Positions 15,692 to 28,200 of a DNA stretch of 45,422 bases are shown here, piece by piece; the stretch's first letter is position 1, and each line of letters starts with the position of its first letter. This DNA comes from Parachlorella kessleri (Eukaryota > Chlorophyta > Trebouxiophyceae > Chlorellales > Chlorellaceae): the NCBI GenBank assembly GCA_001598975.1, contig BBXU01001777.1, forward strand, positions 1-45,422. The letters run 5' to 3'. A model generated the notes under the pieces. That model was not told the origin of the DNA. It was given only the letters and a program-made list of their open reading frames with translations, and made no database searches. The position numbers were made by a program, and so were the translations under genes.

Positions 15692-15696
15692 TGTAA
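15692..15696 (+). terminator. TGTAA poly(A) signal of ZUP1
   Basis: TGTAA about 220 bases after the ZUP1 stop codon. Confidence 0.5.
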
Positions 15697-16583
15697 AGAC
15701 AATGAATGCTGGATACCATTAGCCGATGATGATCCCTGGTGTTTCCAGGCAGAATCAAGGACAACAGTGGTTGCACATGTAGGCTGACTCAACACCTTGG
15801 GGTCCCTCGACCACAACGGTTGTTAGTGATGGGCTGTCAAATGACATGCATGGCAGGTGCCCATTGTCTTTACTTCATTTGAAGTCTATAAGATTGAATC
15901 AATTTTGGATCTTACCTCATCAAACCCAATTTCGTGGAGATATCCTTCACATGGAACCTACCATATCACATCATCCCTGATCGAGCTGACTAGTACGGCC
16001 CAACAGCTGACCTAAAAAGGAACCGGTCGTTAGCAATCTGTGTCGGCTCGGCGCCAGGGAGCTCGCATCGCCCGATGTTTGATCTGATACGCTTCCAGCC
16101 TGCTGTAAAAAGCCTTCTAGCACGCCTCATCCCTTCCAGGACAGCCAAAACAGGCCCTTCTTGGCAAGTAGCGGCGCCCTACACGGGCCGCGGCCATACA
16201 CTGTGTTTGCCAAAAGCGCAAACCAAACATCGCCAAACCCGACGCAGGAACCCATCTCTTAAAAGCCGGCCCGGAGCCTGGGTTTTATATTGTTAAGCAT
16301 CTTTGATCACAGGCGCTTGGCCCCTAGACTCCCCGGCCTTGCAGCAATCCACATACCCCTCATCGACGCGACATCCATAAAGGGTGAGTCGATCCGCTGC
16401 AGATGTTTTCTTGAATTAGTCGCATCTGCGTGCCAACCTAGCTTCGACTAACTTTCTCGAACTCCGAGCTCGGTTTGTCGGCCGATGCGCCGCCCTGCTC
16501 AGTTTTGAAGGCTGACTCCTCACATGATGCACCATCAGGCGCCGAACTGACCTGATGCAATGTCCTTACGTTGTTGCAGGACC
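15697..16583 (+). promoter_or_regulatory. Promoter and 5'UTR intron of the hexose transporter
   Basis: No coding sequence was recognised. Bases 15860-15990 or so are noticeably AT-richer than the surroundings. A TATA-like TTTTATAT lies at 16283-16290. A GTGAGT donor at 16384 and a TTGTTGCAG acceptor ending at 16579 fit a 196-base 5'UTR intron that ends four bases before the ATG at 16584. Confidence 0.55.
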
Positions 16584-19500
16584 ATGGCAGGGGGCGGACC
16601 AGTAGCGAGCACCACAACCAACCGCGCGAGCCAGTATGGCTACGCCAGGGGCGGCCTCAACTGGTACATCTTCATTGTGGCCTTGACCGCAGGCAGCGGC
16701 GGCCTGCTGTTCGGCTATGACATTGTGAGTGCAGTCGACTGCGGTCTGCAGTGTTCTAGCGCCGCCGCTGTGACACATGCGCTGCAAGCTCTCGCCCTTG
16801 CTTTGTTGTGCCATCTAACTCCAAAGGCCACAGTAATTTCTGTAGGGTTTCTGTGCTCTTGCCAGCTACCTGCCCTTTGGTGCTAGCAGGCTCAAAAAGT
16901 TCTCGGTGGTACTGTATATCCCACCCACTCACCCCCTTTTTCCCTGTCCTGTCCTGCAGGGTGTGACTGGCGGCGTCACCTCCATGCCTGAGTTCCTGCA
17001 GAAGTTCTTCCCCTCCATCTATGACCGCACACAGCAGCCCAGCGACAGCAAGGACCCCTACTGGTGAGCTGCCGGGCTTGGGCTGACCTGCTTGCGTGCG
17101 GTTTTGCAGCTGCGGATCAAAGAGTGCATTGCATAACAAACTCACAGCTTATCTCCTGTTCCCAGCCCAGCACCACTGCTTAACAACCCCTGAGATGCAG
17201 CCCGAGCTGCATGCTTCACATGATCTCCCATGTGTTGCCCTCCCCCCTTCCCAGCCGTGCCCTCCTTGCCTGACCTCAAACTCTTGCTTGGCTCCCTTCC
17301 TGCCCTGCAGCACCTATGACGACCAGAAGCTGCAGCTCTTCACCTCCTCCTTCTTCCTGGCCGGCATGTTTGTCTCCTTCTTTGCCGGCTCCGTGGTCCG
17401 CCGCTGGGGCCGCAAGCCCACCATGCTCATCGCCTCCGTCCTCTTCCTGGCTGGCGCCGGCCTCAACGCCGGTGCCCAGGACCTTGCCATGCTCGTCATC
17501 GGCCGTGTGCTGCTCGGTTTTGGCGTCGGCTGCGGCAACAACGCCGTGCCTCTGTACCTATCAGAGTGCGCCCCCCCCAAGTACCGCGGCGGCCTCAACA
17601 TGATGTTCCAGCTGGCTGTCACCATTGGCATCATCGTTGCCCAGCTGGTCAACTACGGTGAGTGGCTGACGTTGCCTGCGTGACTTTGACTTGTTGGATG
17701 GCTGGTTGGCTGGGTTAGGGAGAGCTGCATGCCCGGTCAGTGCTGCATGCCTGGTCAGTGCTGCCTTATCTGCTTTTTGTGCTGTTACTTGGGGGCTTGG
17801 GGGCTCCATGAGTGGCATGTGGCAGCGTGGTGCGCATCAATAGTTGCTGGTATGTGCGCACACCCGCTGTGGTATACAAGTCAGCTCTGGATATTGTTGC
17901 ACAATGCACTTGACTCACTATGACTCTCTTTCTTCAAGGAATCCATTCTGTGTGCTTGATCCCTGACATCTGCCCCCCTATTCCCCGCCCTCCTGCAGGC
18001 ACCCAGACCATGAACAACGGCTGGCGCCTGTCCCTGGGCCTTGCCGGCGTGCCCGCCATCATCCTGCTGATTGGCTCCCTGCTGCTCCCTGAGACCCCCA
18101 ACTCCCTCATTGAGCGCGGCCACCGCGCCAGGGGCCGCGCTGTGCTGGCACGCCTGCGCCGCACTGAGGCTGTCGACACCGAGTTTGAGGACATTTGCGC
18201 CGCAGCTGAGGAGTCCACCCGCTACACCCTGCGCCAGTCCTGGGCCGCCCTGTTCTCCCGCCAGTACTCGCCCATGCTCATCGTGACCTCCCTCATCGCC
18301 ATGCTGCAGCAGCTGACCGGCATTAACGCGGTGAGTGGCCGGCTTGGCTTTGTGGGGAGGGCCTCTGCGCTTGGCTTTGTAAGTGGGACTTTGCTTGTTG
18401 TCCCCACATTGCCTGCTGGGTGTGGAAATGACCAGCATGGTGATTGGTGCTCTGCTCCTTGCACAGCAGGAAGCCAGCTGTGCTGTTGTCATGCTTGTCC
18501 CTGTGCCTTTGTATACCGATAAGTAGCTGGAACACATTTGCCCGCTTCCTCCGCTGGCTGCCAGTCCTGCCCTTCACACTCTTGGCTGCCCGCCCCTGCC
18601 CTGCTGCAGATCATGTTCTACGTGCCCGTCCTCTTCAGCTCCTTTGGCACTGCTCGCCACGCCGCCCTGCTGAACACCGTCATCATCGGCGCTGTCAATG
18701 TGGCCGCCACCTTTGTTTCCATCTTCTCCGTTGACAAGTTTGGCCGCCGCGGCCTCTTCCTGGAGGGTGGCATTCAGATGTTCATCGGCCAGGTGAGCTG
18801 CCGCTGCGGTTCCAGGCGTGGCAGCGTAGGCTGCCTGGGAGCTGATATCGCACTGCATGCTGCTGGTGCATGCGGGTGTGCGCTGCGCTGCCATGTAGGT
18901 AGACCGCCACCAGAGTTTATTTGCGCGATGCAGCGCTGCAGATGACCACACTGATGTCCCCCTGCTGCGTGCCTGTCTTGCCTCCTGTCTGCGAATGCAT
19001 CCGCAAATCCACCACCTCCCCCCCCCCCCAAGTGTTTTGCCTGACCGCCCCCGCCTTGGACTCCCCCCCTGCCAGGTGGTGACCGCTGCTGTGCTGGGCG
19101 TGGAGCTGAACAAGTACGGCACCAACCTGCCCTCCTCCACTGCCGCTGGCGTGCTGGTGGTCATCTGCGTTTACGTGGCCGCCTTTGCCTGGTCCTGGGG
19201 GCCCCTGGGCTGGCTGGTGCCTTCTGAGATCCAGACGCTGGAGACCCGCGGTGCCGGCATGTCCATGGCCGTCATTGTCAAGTGAGTGGCTTCCCTACTG
19301 GCCGCCTGCTTGCATGGTCGCATAACTTAAATGAGGCAAATGGAGGGCTGGCATGTTTCGGTGCTATCAGTTTGCCTCCTGCATGCATGCATGAGATGTC
19401 TGCTTGCAAGTGAACAGTCCTGCCGCCCACTCAGCATGTCAAGAAGTGGCATTTAGAGCTGACCTGTCCATTACTGCCTGCCTGCCCTTTGCAGCTTCCT

Positions 19501-20152
19501 ATTCTCATTCGTGATTGGCCAAGCGTTCCTGTCCATGATGTGCGCCATGCGCTGGGGCGTGTTCCTCTTCTTTGCCGGCTGGGTGGTCATCATGACCTTC
19601 TTTGTCTACTTCTGCCTACCAGGTGAGAGCTTGACAGCAAGCCAGCGCTGCTTGCACGGTGCACCAGTTGTGCAAGCATGTAGGCATTCTGCTCGGCTTG
19701 GGGACTGGATTACGTTTGGGCAGGGGCATAAACTCCCCTGTCATAATTCTCTCAATTGGCTCTCCGGCTGGCTGTGAAGCCTGCGTAGTGCCATGCTTTG
19801 ACTGTGTGCTTGTGCGAGCCTCACTGCAGCACAATCCTGCTTTGTCCAGCTGGTTGTAGCCACGCACTGGTGCCGGTGGTGATAGGTGATAGTGTGACAA
19901 CGCTAGGCCATTCAGTCAAACGCAAGCTGCTAACCTGGCTGCTCCACCTGCCCCCGCCCGCCTGCTGCAGAGACCAAGGGTGTGCCTGTGGAGACCGTGC
20001 CCACCATGTTTGCCCGCCACTGGCTGTGGGGCCGCGTCATGGGAGAGAAGGGCCGCGCACTGGTGGCTGCTGACGAGGCCCGCAAGGCTGGCACCGTGGC
20101 ATTTAAGGTGGAGAGCGGCTCTGAGGACGGCAAGCCTGCCTCTGACCAGTAA
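16584..20152 (+). CDS. HUP: Hexose/H+ symporter, HUP family (MFS sugar transporter)
   Basis: Plasma-membrane proton-coupled hexose uptake carrier with 12 transmembrane segments. Exons: 16584-16724, 16960-17063, 17311-17657, 17999-18330, 18610-18792, 19076-19281, 19495-19622 and 19971-20152; about 540 aa, the length of Chlorella HUP1-3. Family signatures in order: [15 protein letters not shown] in TM1, [55 protein letters not shown] in TM7, [48 protein letters not shown] and PETKGVPVE at the end of TM12. Start chosen because MAGGG matches the HUP N-terminus. Which HUP paralogue, and whether glucose or galactose is preferred, cannot be decided from sequence alone. Confidence 0.95.
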
Positions 20153-20410
20153 GCTTGGGCTGTCTGTCCCCAAGCTGCCAACTAACGTCTTCCTTCTTTT
20201 TTCCCTCTGAAACGCTAGCAACTAGGAATGTCGTGCAAACTCTCTCGCTTGCAGCCGTCTTTCTTGCGCTGAGCTGTCAGCAGGCAGAATTTTGAAGCGC
20301 AGACTGTTTCTCCCTGCCAGTCTGCCCTCTGCCTGCTTTTGATCGTGTGATGGTGAACTGGACTGAACCCGTCTTGCCCGCCCTTCCCCACTGGAAAGGA
20401 GCTTGAATGC

Positions 20411-20556
20411 CGTTGCACCTGGGACAGGTGTTTTTATAGCCTGCATTGCAGCGCTCTTGGCAATTTTTATGCTGGAAGCTCACCGCTTGCACCTGGACAG
20501 GTGTTTTTATAGCCTGCTCTGCAGCGCTGTTGGCATTTTTTTTCCTGAGTGCGCAC
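20411..20556 (+). repeat. Two-copy tandem repeat in the HUP 3'UTR
   Basis: Units of about 73 bases at 20411-20483 and 20484-20556. Each holds CACCTG, a 2-3 base spacer and CAGGTG (short inverted arms), then TGTTTTTATAGCCTGC and GCAGCGCT.TTGGCA with a T run. Confidence 0.85.
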
Positions 20557-20843
20557 CGTTGATTGAGCCCTACAGCAGTTTTCTTAGCGCTAGGCAGGCG
20601 TCTTTCTGCCACTGTTTTGCTGTGGCGCTTCCACGCTGAGATGACGGGGAGGAGTGTTAGCGAGGTAGTTGCTTCTGGGTACCTTATTCATTCATACACT
20701 TGGCTGCGTGCCTTTCATGAGTCTGGCTACCTTCTTCATTTGGCATGAGGTTGTCACCTACATAGCCACATATTGAATGATCTTGGGTTTATATACATGG
20801 CCAGCCTTGCAGCAGTCTACATTGCCATTGAGACTGCTGGACC

Positions 20844-20848
20844 TGTAA
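20844..20848 (+). terminator. Candidate TGTAA poly(A) signal of the hexose transporter
   Basis: TGTAA about 690 bases after the stop. This implies a long 3'UTR that would contain the tandem repeat at 20411-20556. Confidence 0.35.
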
Positions 20849-20907
20849 ATTATCCCAGTTATCCCACTATCATGTGGCTTGGAAATGATGACGACCCTTT
20901 ATGATGA

Positions 20908-21162
20908 CATCACACCAGGGCCCTGTACCCACCCTGCACTGCTTGGGGCACTAACGTTATTGCGCCCTTCAACACACTGCCCAATGAGATAGTGGAGGAA
21001 GATGCACTGAAGGTCCAGGTTGGCACCCAGTTTGTGGACCTTGACCTTGTGGGTGTGCCTGTCTTGTTACCGTTTTTGAGATGCCCTATGTGCCTAAAGC
21101 GAGACATCCCAGTTGCCAAACAATCTGCCCAGTCACTTGCTCGCCTACTACCTCTTTTATAA
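20908..21162 (+). other. Open frame without ATG, possible gene remnant
   Basis: An 84-codon stop-to-stop frame includes GTNVIAPFNTLPNEIVEEDA and QVGTQFVDLDLVGVPVLLPF. It reads like protein, unlike its surroundings, but has no start codon and I recognise no family. It may be a relic of a gene or mobile element, or chance. Confidence 0.15.
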
Positions 21163-21238
21163 CCTTGTTATACATCTCCCCTGACCTAGGCTCCCACTAT
21201 ATCTTCCCTACTGGCTCAGAACTCAGGCAAGACTCAGG

Positions 21239-21327
21239 CTCATTCTGCATCCAGCCCTGTCAGTTACGTCCAGTCCAGTCCAGCCCAGCTCTACTCCCTG
21301 TTACACACTACCCGCCACCCATACTAA
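21239..21327 (+). repeat. Dispersed repeat family A, copy 3
   Basis: Begins GCTCATTCTGCATCCAGCC like copy 2 and carries the same GTCCAGTCCAG run and CCAGCTCTACTCCCTGTT. The 3' part (CCCGCCACCCATACTAA) has a few substitutions. It is intergenic, upstream of the ARF-GEF gene. Confidence 0.85.
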
Positions 21328-21439
21328 AATCTTCCCTACCTACCTACCCCCTTAACTGATGCAGCCGGGGTCACTGCCGCCCTGCCGTAGCATGCTGCAA
21401 CCGGTCATATTTTGGTAATATGCAACACAAAACGCAGGT

Positions 21440-21489
21440 GGCACCCGCCACACTGCTGTCTGACCCCTTCCTGTCACGTACATTTCCAT
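21440..21489 (+). repeat. Dispersed repeat family B, copy 1
   Basis: Starts GGCACCCGCC and ends CTGTCACGTACATTTCCAT. It matches 24817-24864 in the ARF-GEF intron that also holds the tRNA. Confidence 0.65.
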
Positions 21490-22209
21490 TTTGAAATGCA
21501 GCCTAGACCTGAATTTCCAAGCTTCATTGTCTAATCACTGAAGGTTGGAGGGACAGCTTGGGTGCAAATGGTTTTGCAATGCCGGAGGCCTGCCGGGACC
21601 TGCAAACGCTGCTCCACCAGTGCCAATAGCAAGTGGTGGGCTATAGTTACACATGCAGAAAACGTATGGGACACTCATGACCTCATCTTGCTCGTGATCC
21701 TCTCCCTTTCTACTCCCAAGACCTGTGAGTAGATACTTGCAGCCGGCAAGAGAGCAGTAGGACACTGCCACAGGCAAGGTATGGGACCTAGGCATAACAA
21801 GGCCTATCTGGGCAGGCTGGAGTGCACATCACGCCATCCCCCCAGAACACACTTTGTAGCGCAGTGGGCCCTCGGGTGGGTCAAAAGGTAACTTCCCCTG
21901 CTCCATGCACGACAGTGCGGCACCCAAGTTGCCTACTCGTGTGTCAAGATGGCTCCATAGGAGAAGCATTTCTACCCAGGTACAAGTGCATCGAGTTTAC
22001 GGGGATGTTGTTGCGAGTCCGCGCTGATCTGTCTGGCCTTGCAAGGCCTTGTGTTGAATCTGTTGATTAATCATTGAAACCAGTCCAAGGAATCCTGTAC
22101 AGAGGCGGTACAGTGCCAACTGTAAGGGCCCGGCTCAGTATCCAACTTTTCGGCAGACAATCATTAAAAAAATCACTGTCTTCAGCTCTGTGCACATGAG
22201 CCCAGGCTA

Positions 22210-25200
22210 ATGGGGGCAGGGGCAGCTATGGGGAGCAGAGGAGCACAGCTCCTCGTTAATGGAGAGATTGCGGCCGTGATTACGGCCATGCGCCAAAATG
22301 CTAGGTGGTCCATGGTCCCAAACAGATATGCGGTGCGTGCGATCTGCCCCTGATCACTGCCCCAGTGCCCAGGTTGCAAAGCGTCAGGGAGGGAACGATG
22401 CTGTGGCCTGCAGGAGGATGAGCTTGAAGAGCCAATGCTGGAGGAGCTGAAGCGTCTCAGGCGCAATATCTTCACATGGACTGGTGAGGAGCAGGCTTGC
22501 CAACTGCCGGCGAGCACAACCCTGCTGCCCGCCTCGGTTGTCAGTGGACTATCCCTAAGCGGAGACACCTACTTGCTTGTGCTCTGCAGACTGGTCGAAA
22601 GTGGAGCCTCTTGAGTATCTGTCGCCCTTCTTGGAGGTCATCAACTCGCCGGAAACCAGCGGCCCTATAACTGCGGTGGCCCTTGGCTCAGTGAACAAGT
22701 TTCTGGACTGCGAGCTGTTAGGTGCGCAGTTGGCAGTGCCGCACTGGCCGGCTTGCTGGCCAAACTAGTTGCTCACTCTTGCTGGGCCTGGGTTATGCTG
22801 CCGCTGCTGCTGGCTCCGCTGCGTCACGTTGCTTCAGAAGCTCGACGGACATGCGCACGGCCATACTGCTGCATGCACGCACCTGCAGAAAGGCACTGAA
22901 GCACAGGCCTTGGGGCCTGTATGTCGATATGCAACACCTTTCCTCCCTTGCCTGTCAGCACCCCTGGCACCAGCTTACTGTTGGCCGTGAAGCTGTAGCA
23001 CCGGTGCAAATGTACTTGCAGGGCTGGCCTCTAGCGGGGTTGCAGATGCTGTGCGGCTATTTGCCGACTCTGTGACCCTGTGTAAGTTTGAGGCGACATA
23101 CCCCGCCTCCGACGACTGCGTGCTCCATAAGATTCTAGATGTGCTGGTGGCCTGTGTCAAGAGCCAGTGGGGCCGGCTGCTAACCGATGACAATTTGATA
23201 AACATCTTCCGGGCATGCTACCGCATCGGGCACTACCAGACTGAGAAGGGGCGGGACGTCTCAGGTGCGCTGTGCCAGCAGGGAGGAAAAGGGTTTCTGG
23301 CTGTGGGCGATTCCAGAAGCTTCTATCTATGTTGGTGCTAGTCTGTGTAACCTCTCTCGAAAGGCTGCCGGCATTTGCACTCATCATTTGCACTCAGCTT
23401 ACTGTGTTGCATGCTAGCTGTGGAAGCCTTGAAAGGCTATACTTCCAAGTGCTGCAGAGCTTCTGACTGAGGCCTCCAGGCGGGCCATGGTGGAGTTGGT
23501 GCACGTCATCTTCTCGCAGCTGGAGAGCATTCCAGACAGCTTGGCAGTGACTCCCCTGGCGGGCCAGCACCACACTCCACGCCTCACGGTAGGCGCCGCT
23601 GGCTTCCAGCCAGGCCGTAGGTGGCCTATCATGTCAGTTGACTACTACTAGGAACTCTCTCATAGAAGGGCCCCAAGGCGGACCTCAAGAAATTTCTGGC
23701 AGTTGCAGCGGTGGAGTGCCAGGGGTTTGGGGTTGCTGGGAGTGTGCAGTGGGATTAGTGTACCAGTCCGCAGAGACTACGGCTTGGTCAGCATGGCTCG
23801 GTGTGCGTTGCTGTAGGTCTCGCCTCTGCCAGTAGCAGATGGCGATGTGGAAGATGAGAACAACAGCGCACAGCCTCAGGGGGAGCAAGAGGTGCCAGGG
23901 GCAGCAACAGGGGAGGCAAGCAGCGCCCCCATTGTAACCACAGCAGCGGATCTTGCAGGAGAGGCAGCACAGCCGCAGGCGATTGGCGTGGGGGCACCGG
24001 TCGCAGCCAATGGCAGCCTGGAGGCAGCTGCAGACCAGGCTGCTCCCTCTGCAGTCAGTGTCATGGCTGACCAAGCAGCAGCAGGCGCAGCAGCAGAGGC
24101 AGGCGCAGCAGCTGCGGGCCCAGGCTCCCCCACTGCGCCGGTGTCGCCTCGCCAGCATGAGATCTTCTCACTGCTGGACCCGGTGGCAGCTCCCAGGGGG
24201 TCGCCAGATGTGGCGCTGGACAGCGGCTATGGCATCCAGGCGATGCGAGAGATCCTGCAGTTCATTGTGTCGCTGGTGGGGTCGTCGCCGCTCGGGGTGC
24301 ACCAAGACCTGCCCGCCTATGGGCTGGACCTGATGAATGTGGCGCTGCTGGCCGCAGGCGCAGGTGGGTGATGCCAGAAATCATTCAGTTTCCTGTTGCA
24401 GTGGGGAGTGGAGTGCGTATTCCGGTCTCTAAGCTGATGGGGGGTGTGACTGGGTTCTGGGCCAGTGCTTGTCTCGGATGCGGCGGAATGCGCAACGATG
24501 CAGGGACTGTGGCGTGGCTGTCATCCTGCCACTGGTAACTCGCTGGTGCACAGCAAAACCCAGGATGGGGGGGGCTGTATCAAGATGGACGTGGGGTATT
24601 GCTGATGTGACTGTTGCTTGTGCCTCTTGCACCCCATTCGTGCATGCCGGAAACCCGGGCTGTGGCCCCCAAAGGCTAAGGTGGCATTGTGAAAGGAGGC
24701 ACGCATCAACATTGGGAACGCCTTGGCGTAGCATGTTGAAAGCCGATTGTGACTCTCTCACGTGCTCCCCTCACTGAATTTCAACATGGGGGACTGTATC
24801 CTTCCAGGCAAAAGCTGGCACCCGCCGAAAGGCGTCTGACCTTTCCTGTCACGTGCATTTCCATCCTAATGGGTGGAAATGTTCACTTAATGATTGGATT
24901 CATGGAGCAACATGCTGGTTGGGGAATAGCGGGGAAAGATGACTAGCGTGCCTATAGTGCGTCGAAAAAACCCGGTGATCATCTGGCCTGTGTCGTTACA
25001 GGTTCCAGCTTCTCTGCTGTTCAGCTTGGCGCAGTGGAAGCGTGCGGGGCCCATAACCCCGAGGTCGAAAGATCGAAACTTTCAGCTGAAAATCTTTTTT
25101 GTTTGTTTTTTGGCTGCCACCAGGTCCCCATGAGCTTCTCGCCTTCTCCTTCTGTGACGAAGACAGTGACCCCTCTGCAATGCGCACTGCTACAGCACAT

Positions 25201-28200
25201 GAATTCACCGTCCAAATGCTTCTACGACCCCCTTAGGCCCTCCGTAGCCCCCCTTCTGGCATGCCTGGCTCACTCACCCTGCCCTGCCTGCCGCCTTGCA
25301 GCTTTCGAGCACCATGAGAGCTTGCTGAGCCTGCTGCAGCAGGACCTCATCAAGGCCATGTTCAGCGCAGCAAAGCAGCCCAGCTACGCCTTGGCTTGCC
25401 TGGCGGGCGTGTGCCAGGTCTGTGTCCTGTGCCACTGAACCAGTTGTGTCCACCTTGGGGTCTGGTCAGCAAGTCAAGCCTTACCCACAGTTGAGTATCT
25501 TGTTTGTGTCCTGGTGCGGGTGGATGCGCTGAAAAGGCTCAGCAAGCCCTTGTTACGCTTCACCTTCCACCCAGGCCGGTGAGCGGCTGCTTGCTTGCTT
25601 CGCACGGCTGCTGCAGGTGACGCTGGCACTGTACGTCCATCTGGGCCGCCGGCTGCTGCTACAGCTGGAAGCGCTGGTGGGCCTGCTGCTGCTGCCCCTG
25701 GCAGAGGGCAAGGGCGTGTCGGTGATGGAACAGCAGCAGGCGGCGCTGGAGGTGATGACTGCTGCTGAGGGAGGAGGGGTCGGAGGGAGTCGCTTCCGTA
25801 ACCTCTTTTGCCAAGCGCTCCCTGAATGTGCTTCTAGTGCATGTGCTGTGTGCCGTCCCAGCGCCGCCCGTTGCGCTGCCAATGTTCGCAGTTTGTAGGG
25901 TGGTGCTTTGTTGCTTGCCAGTATGCACAGCAATGCCATGCCGGGTGCGTGTGTCTGCACCTTGTACCGGCAACCTGCGCGGAGGATGCTTGCGGAACAC
26001 ATCCTCCTTCAAGTGTTGTTACATGTTGCTGTGTCATACAACTGGCATATGGATGCTTACTTACGGTTGCAGGGCATCCTAGACCTGTGCCACCAGCCCA
26101 CCTTCATACGGGACGTCTACCTCAACCTGGACTGCAGGTGGGTGCAGTGCGGTCTTATCAAAAACCGGAAAAAAATATCACTTATATACCTTATATGTCG
26201 TCAACGGGTGCCCCCGCAAAGTGTCACACCCGTGCCTGGTCGTGCCCCAGGCCGTTTAGTATCACTGGTTGCTTACCAGTAGCGTAGATGCAGCATCACA
26301 AGCTTCATATTGCAGCAGCCGTGCATGTGCTGGTTGTCTGCCAATTTGCATTGGCTGAAAGATGCGGCAGACAACAGGTGTGCTCTCGCCTGTCTCCACC
26401 CAAACAGCTCTTACAAGCTGCTGGTTGTGGCGCCTGGCCTGCAGGATCGAGCGGGACAACTTGTTTGAGCAAATCTGTGCCCTGCTGTCCAAAACGGCCT
26501 TCCCTGTAAACGGCCCCCTCTCAGCCGTGCACTTGCAGTCCCTGGACGGCATCCTCGCCATTCTGTCCGCGCTGGCCACACAGTGAGTAGTTGCCCTGGT
26601 TGAAAAGAGCAACCAAACAAGGGAAGATGGCATGTGGTGGAGTGTTGTGGGGGACCTTTGGGCAAGGTTGCCAGCTTGCAGTGATCCTGAGGCACACCAG
26701 CAGCAGCACGGGCATTATGGTGTGAGGTGTGCAGTCAGCAGTAGGGCTAATGCTCCCATGACACAATCTGACAATACAGCTGAGCTACGCGTTCGGTGAC
26801 TGCAACTTCTCCTGGCTGCTGCGCAGGTGCAATGACTTGTCCAACGCCGACGCGCTGTTTGTTCGGCAGCTGTCGGACCCCAAACAGTATGTGGACATCT
26901 GGGCGCCGCTGTGCGAGGGCCACTTTCTGCCCACCGGCCTGGTGAGTGTTACCCCTGCTGCTCTGCTCTGCTCTGCGCTTGACACCTGCTGACCTGGCTG
27001 GGCAATAGCTTTGTAGGACAAACCTGCCTTATGGCAATTGGTTCCCTAGAGGAGTTGAAGCCCTATTAAAAGTTTTGGGCGGTACTGATACCAATGGCTT
27101 CCTTCTAGCTTGAGGTCTGCCTTTACGCTCTGGGACATTCTTGGATAACTGAAAACGCCAGTGGTGCACCTGTGGTGAGGGCTGGTGCAAGGGTCGGTAG
27201 GAGCAGCCGCCCGGCACGCATGTGGCTTGAGTACTACCTACCGTGGGTGGTCCCATTCTTACATGCACAGTTTCACTGCTTCACTGTGCTGCAGCTGATT
27301 GAGGAGACCAACGGCTCCCAGCAGCAGGGCGGCGGCGGCGACTACAGCAGCAGCAGTCGCGCCGCGGAGATGGCCCGCCTGGAGAAGCACCTCAAGGGGC
27401 GGCTGGCGGCGGCGGCGGAGCACTTCAACCGCGACCACAAGAAGGGCTTCCAGTACCTGCAGGTTAGGATATGTCGGGAGGCGTGGGTTTGATAGCATAT
27501 CGAGAGGCCGAGGGCTGTGCACCTACCCTGGCATAAGTGCGGGCGATCGTGGGTGTGTCTTGTGTTTGTGGTGTTGTCTTGTTCGCAGCTGTACATCCTC
27601 TGCTTGCAGCAGGTGCTGCACATCCATGGTCTCGCAGTGTGGGGTACACCATGACCTTGAGCATTTGCAGCAGCGCTGAGTAGTAATTAGTAGTTACCAA
27701 CCCCACCCTGCCTGCAGTCCATCCATCTGCTGCCCCACGTGCTGGAGCCGGGGCCGGTGGCGCGCTTCCTGCGCTTCTGCCCCGGCCTGGGCAAGTCCAG
27801 CATTGGGGAGGTGCTGGGGGAGCGAGACGCGTTCTATGAGAACGTGCGGCAGGCCTTCATCGACACCTTCCAGTTCGTAGGTGCGCACGGCTGGCATGGG
27901 TACGGCGCTGCGGCAGCGGCGAGTGGGTGGTGGTGGTGGCCGGGGAAGGGCCGGGGGGGGGGGGGGGGGGGGGTTCGGCATGCATGTAGGCATGTCTGGC
28001 AGGCAGAGACACTGTCTCAGTGTGCTGGTGCGTTGCCTCGCTTTGGTGGGAGGCATTGGAGGGTTGAGGTGGTGGAGGGTGGAGAGCTGCTCTTGGCTCA
28101 TGCTTGAGCCTGGCTGAGTGTGGGAGCTGCCACATTGTCCAAGTGTTGGCCGAGCAACTGAGAAACAGAATCTTACTCCGCAAATCCCACCTTCTGTTGG

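Larger units (their letters stand above)
21163..22209. other. Intergenic region upstream of the ARF-GEF gene
   Basis: No gene recognised. It contains copy 3 of repeat family A (21239-21327) and copy 1 of repeat family B (21440-21489). Unassigned frames such as 21822-22070 (+) and 21535-21795 (-) match nothing I know. The ARF-GEF promoter should be in the last few hundred bases. Confidence 0.4.
24364..25301 (+). other. ARF-GEF intron 6 (longest intron), host of a tRNA gene
   Basis: At 938 bases this is the longest intron of the gene. It carries repeat family B copy 2 at 24817-24864 and an initiator-like tRNA at 25020-25091 on the same strand as the host. No other coding sequence was seen. Confidence 0.8.

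Noticed and set aside
20885..20910. Possible C/D-box snoRNA (two TGATGA motifs)
   Set aside because: No matching D boxes or terminal stem were seen at proper distances.
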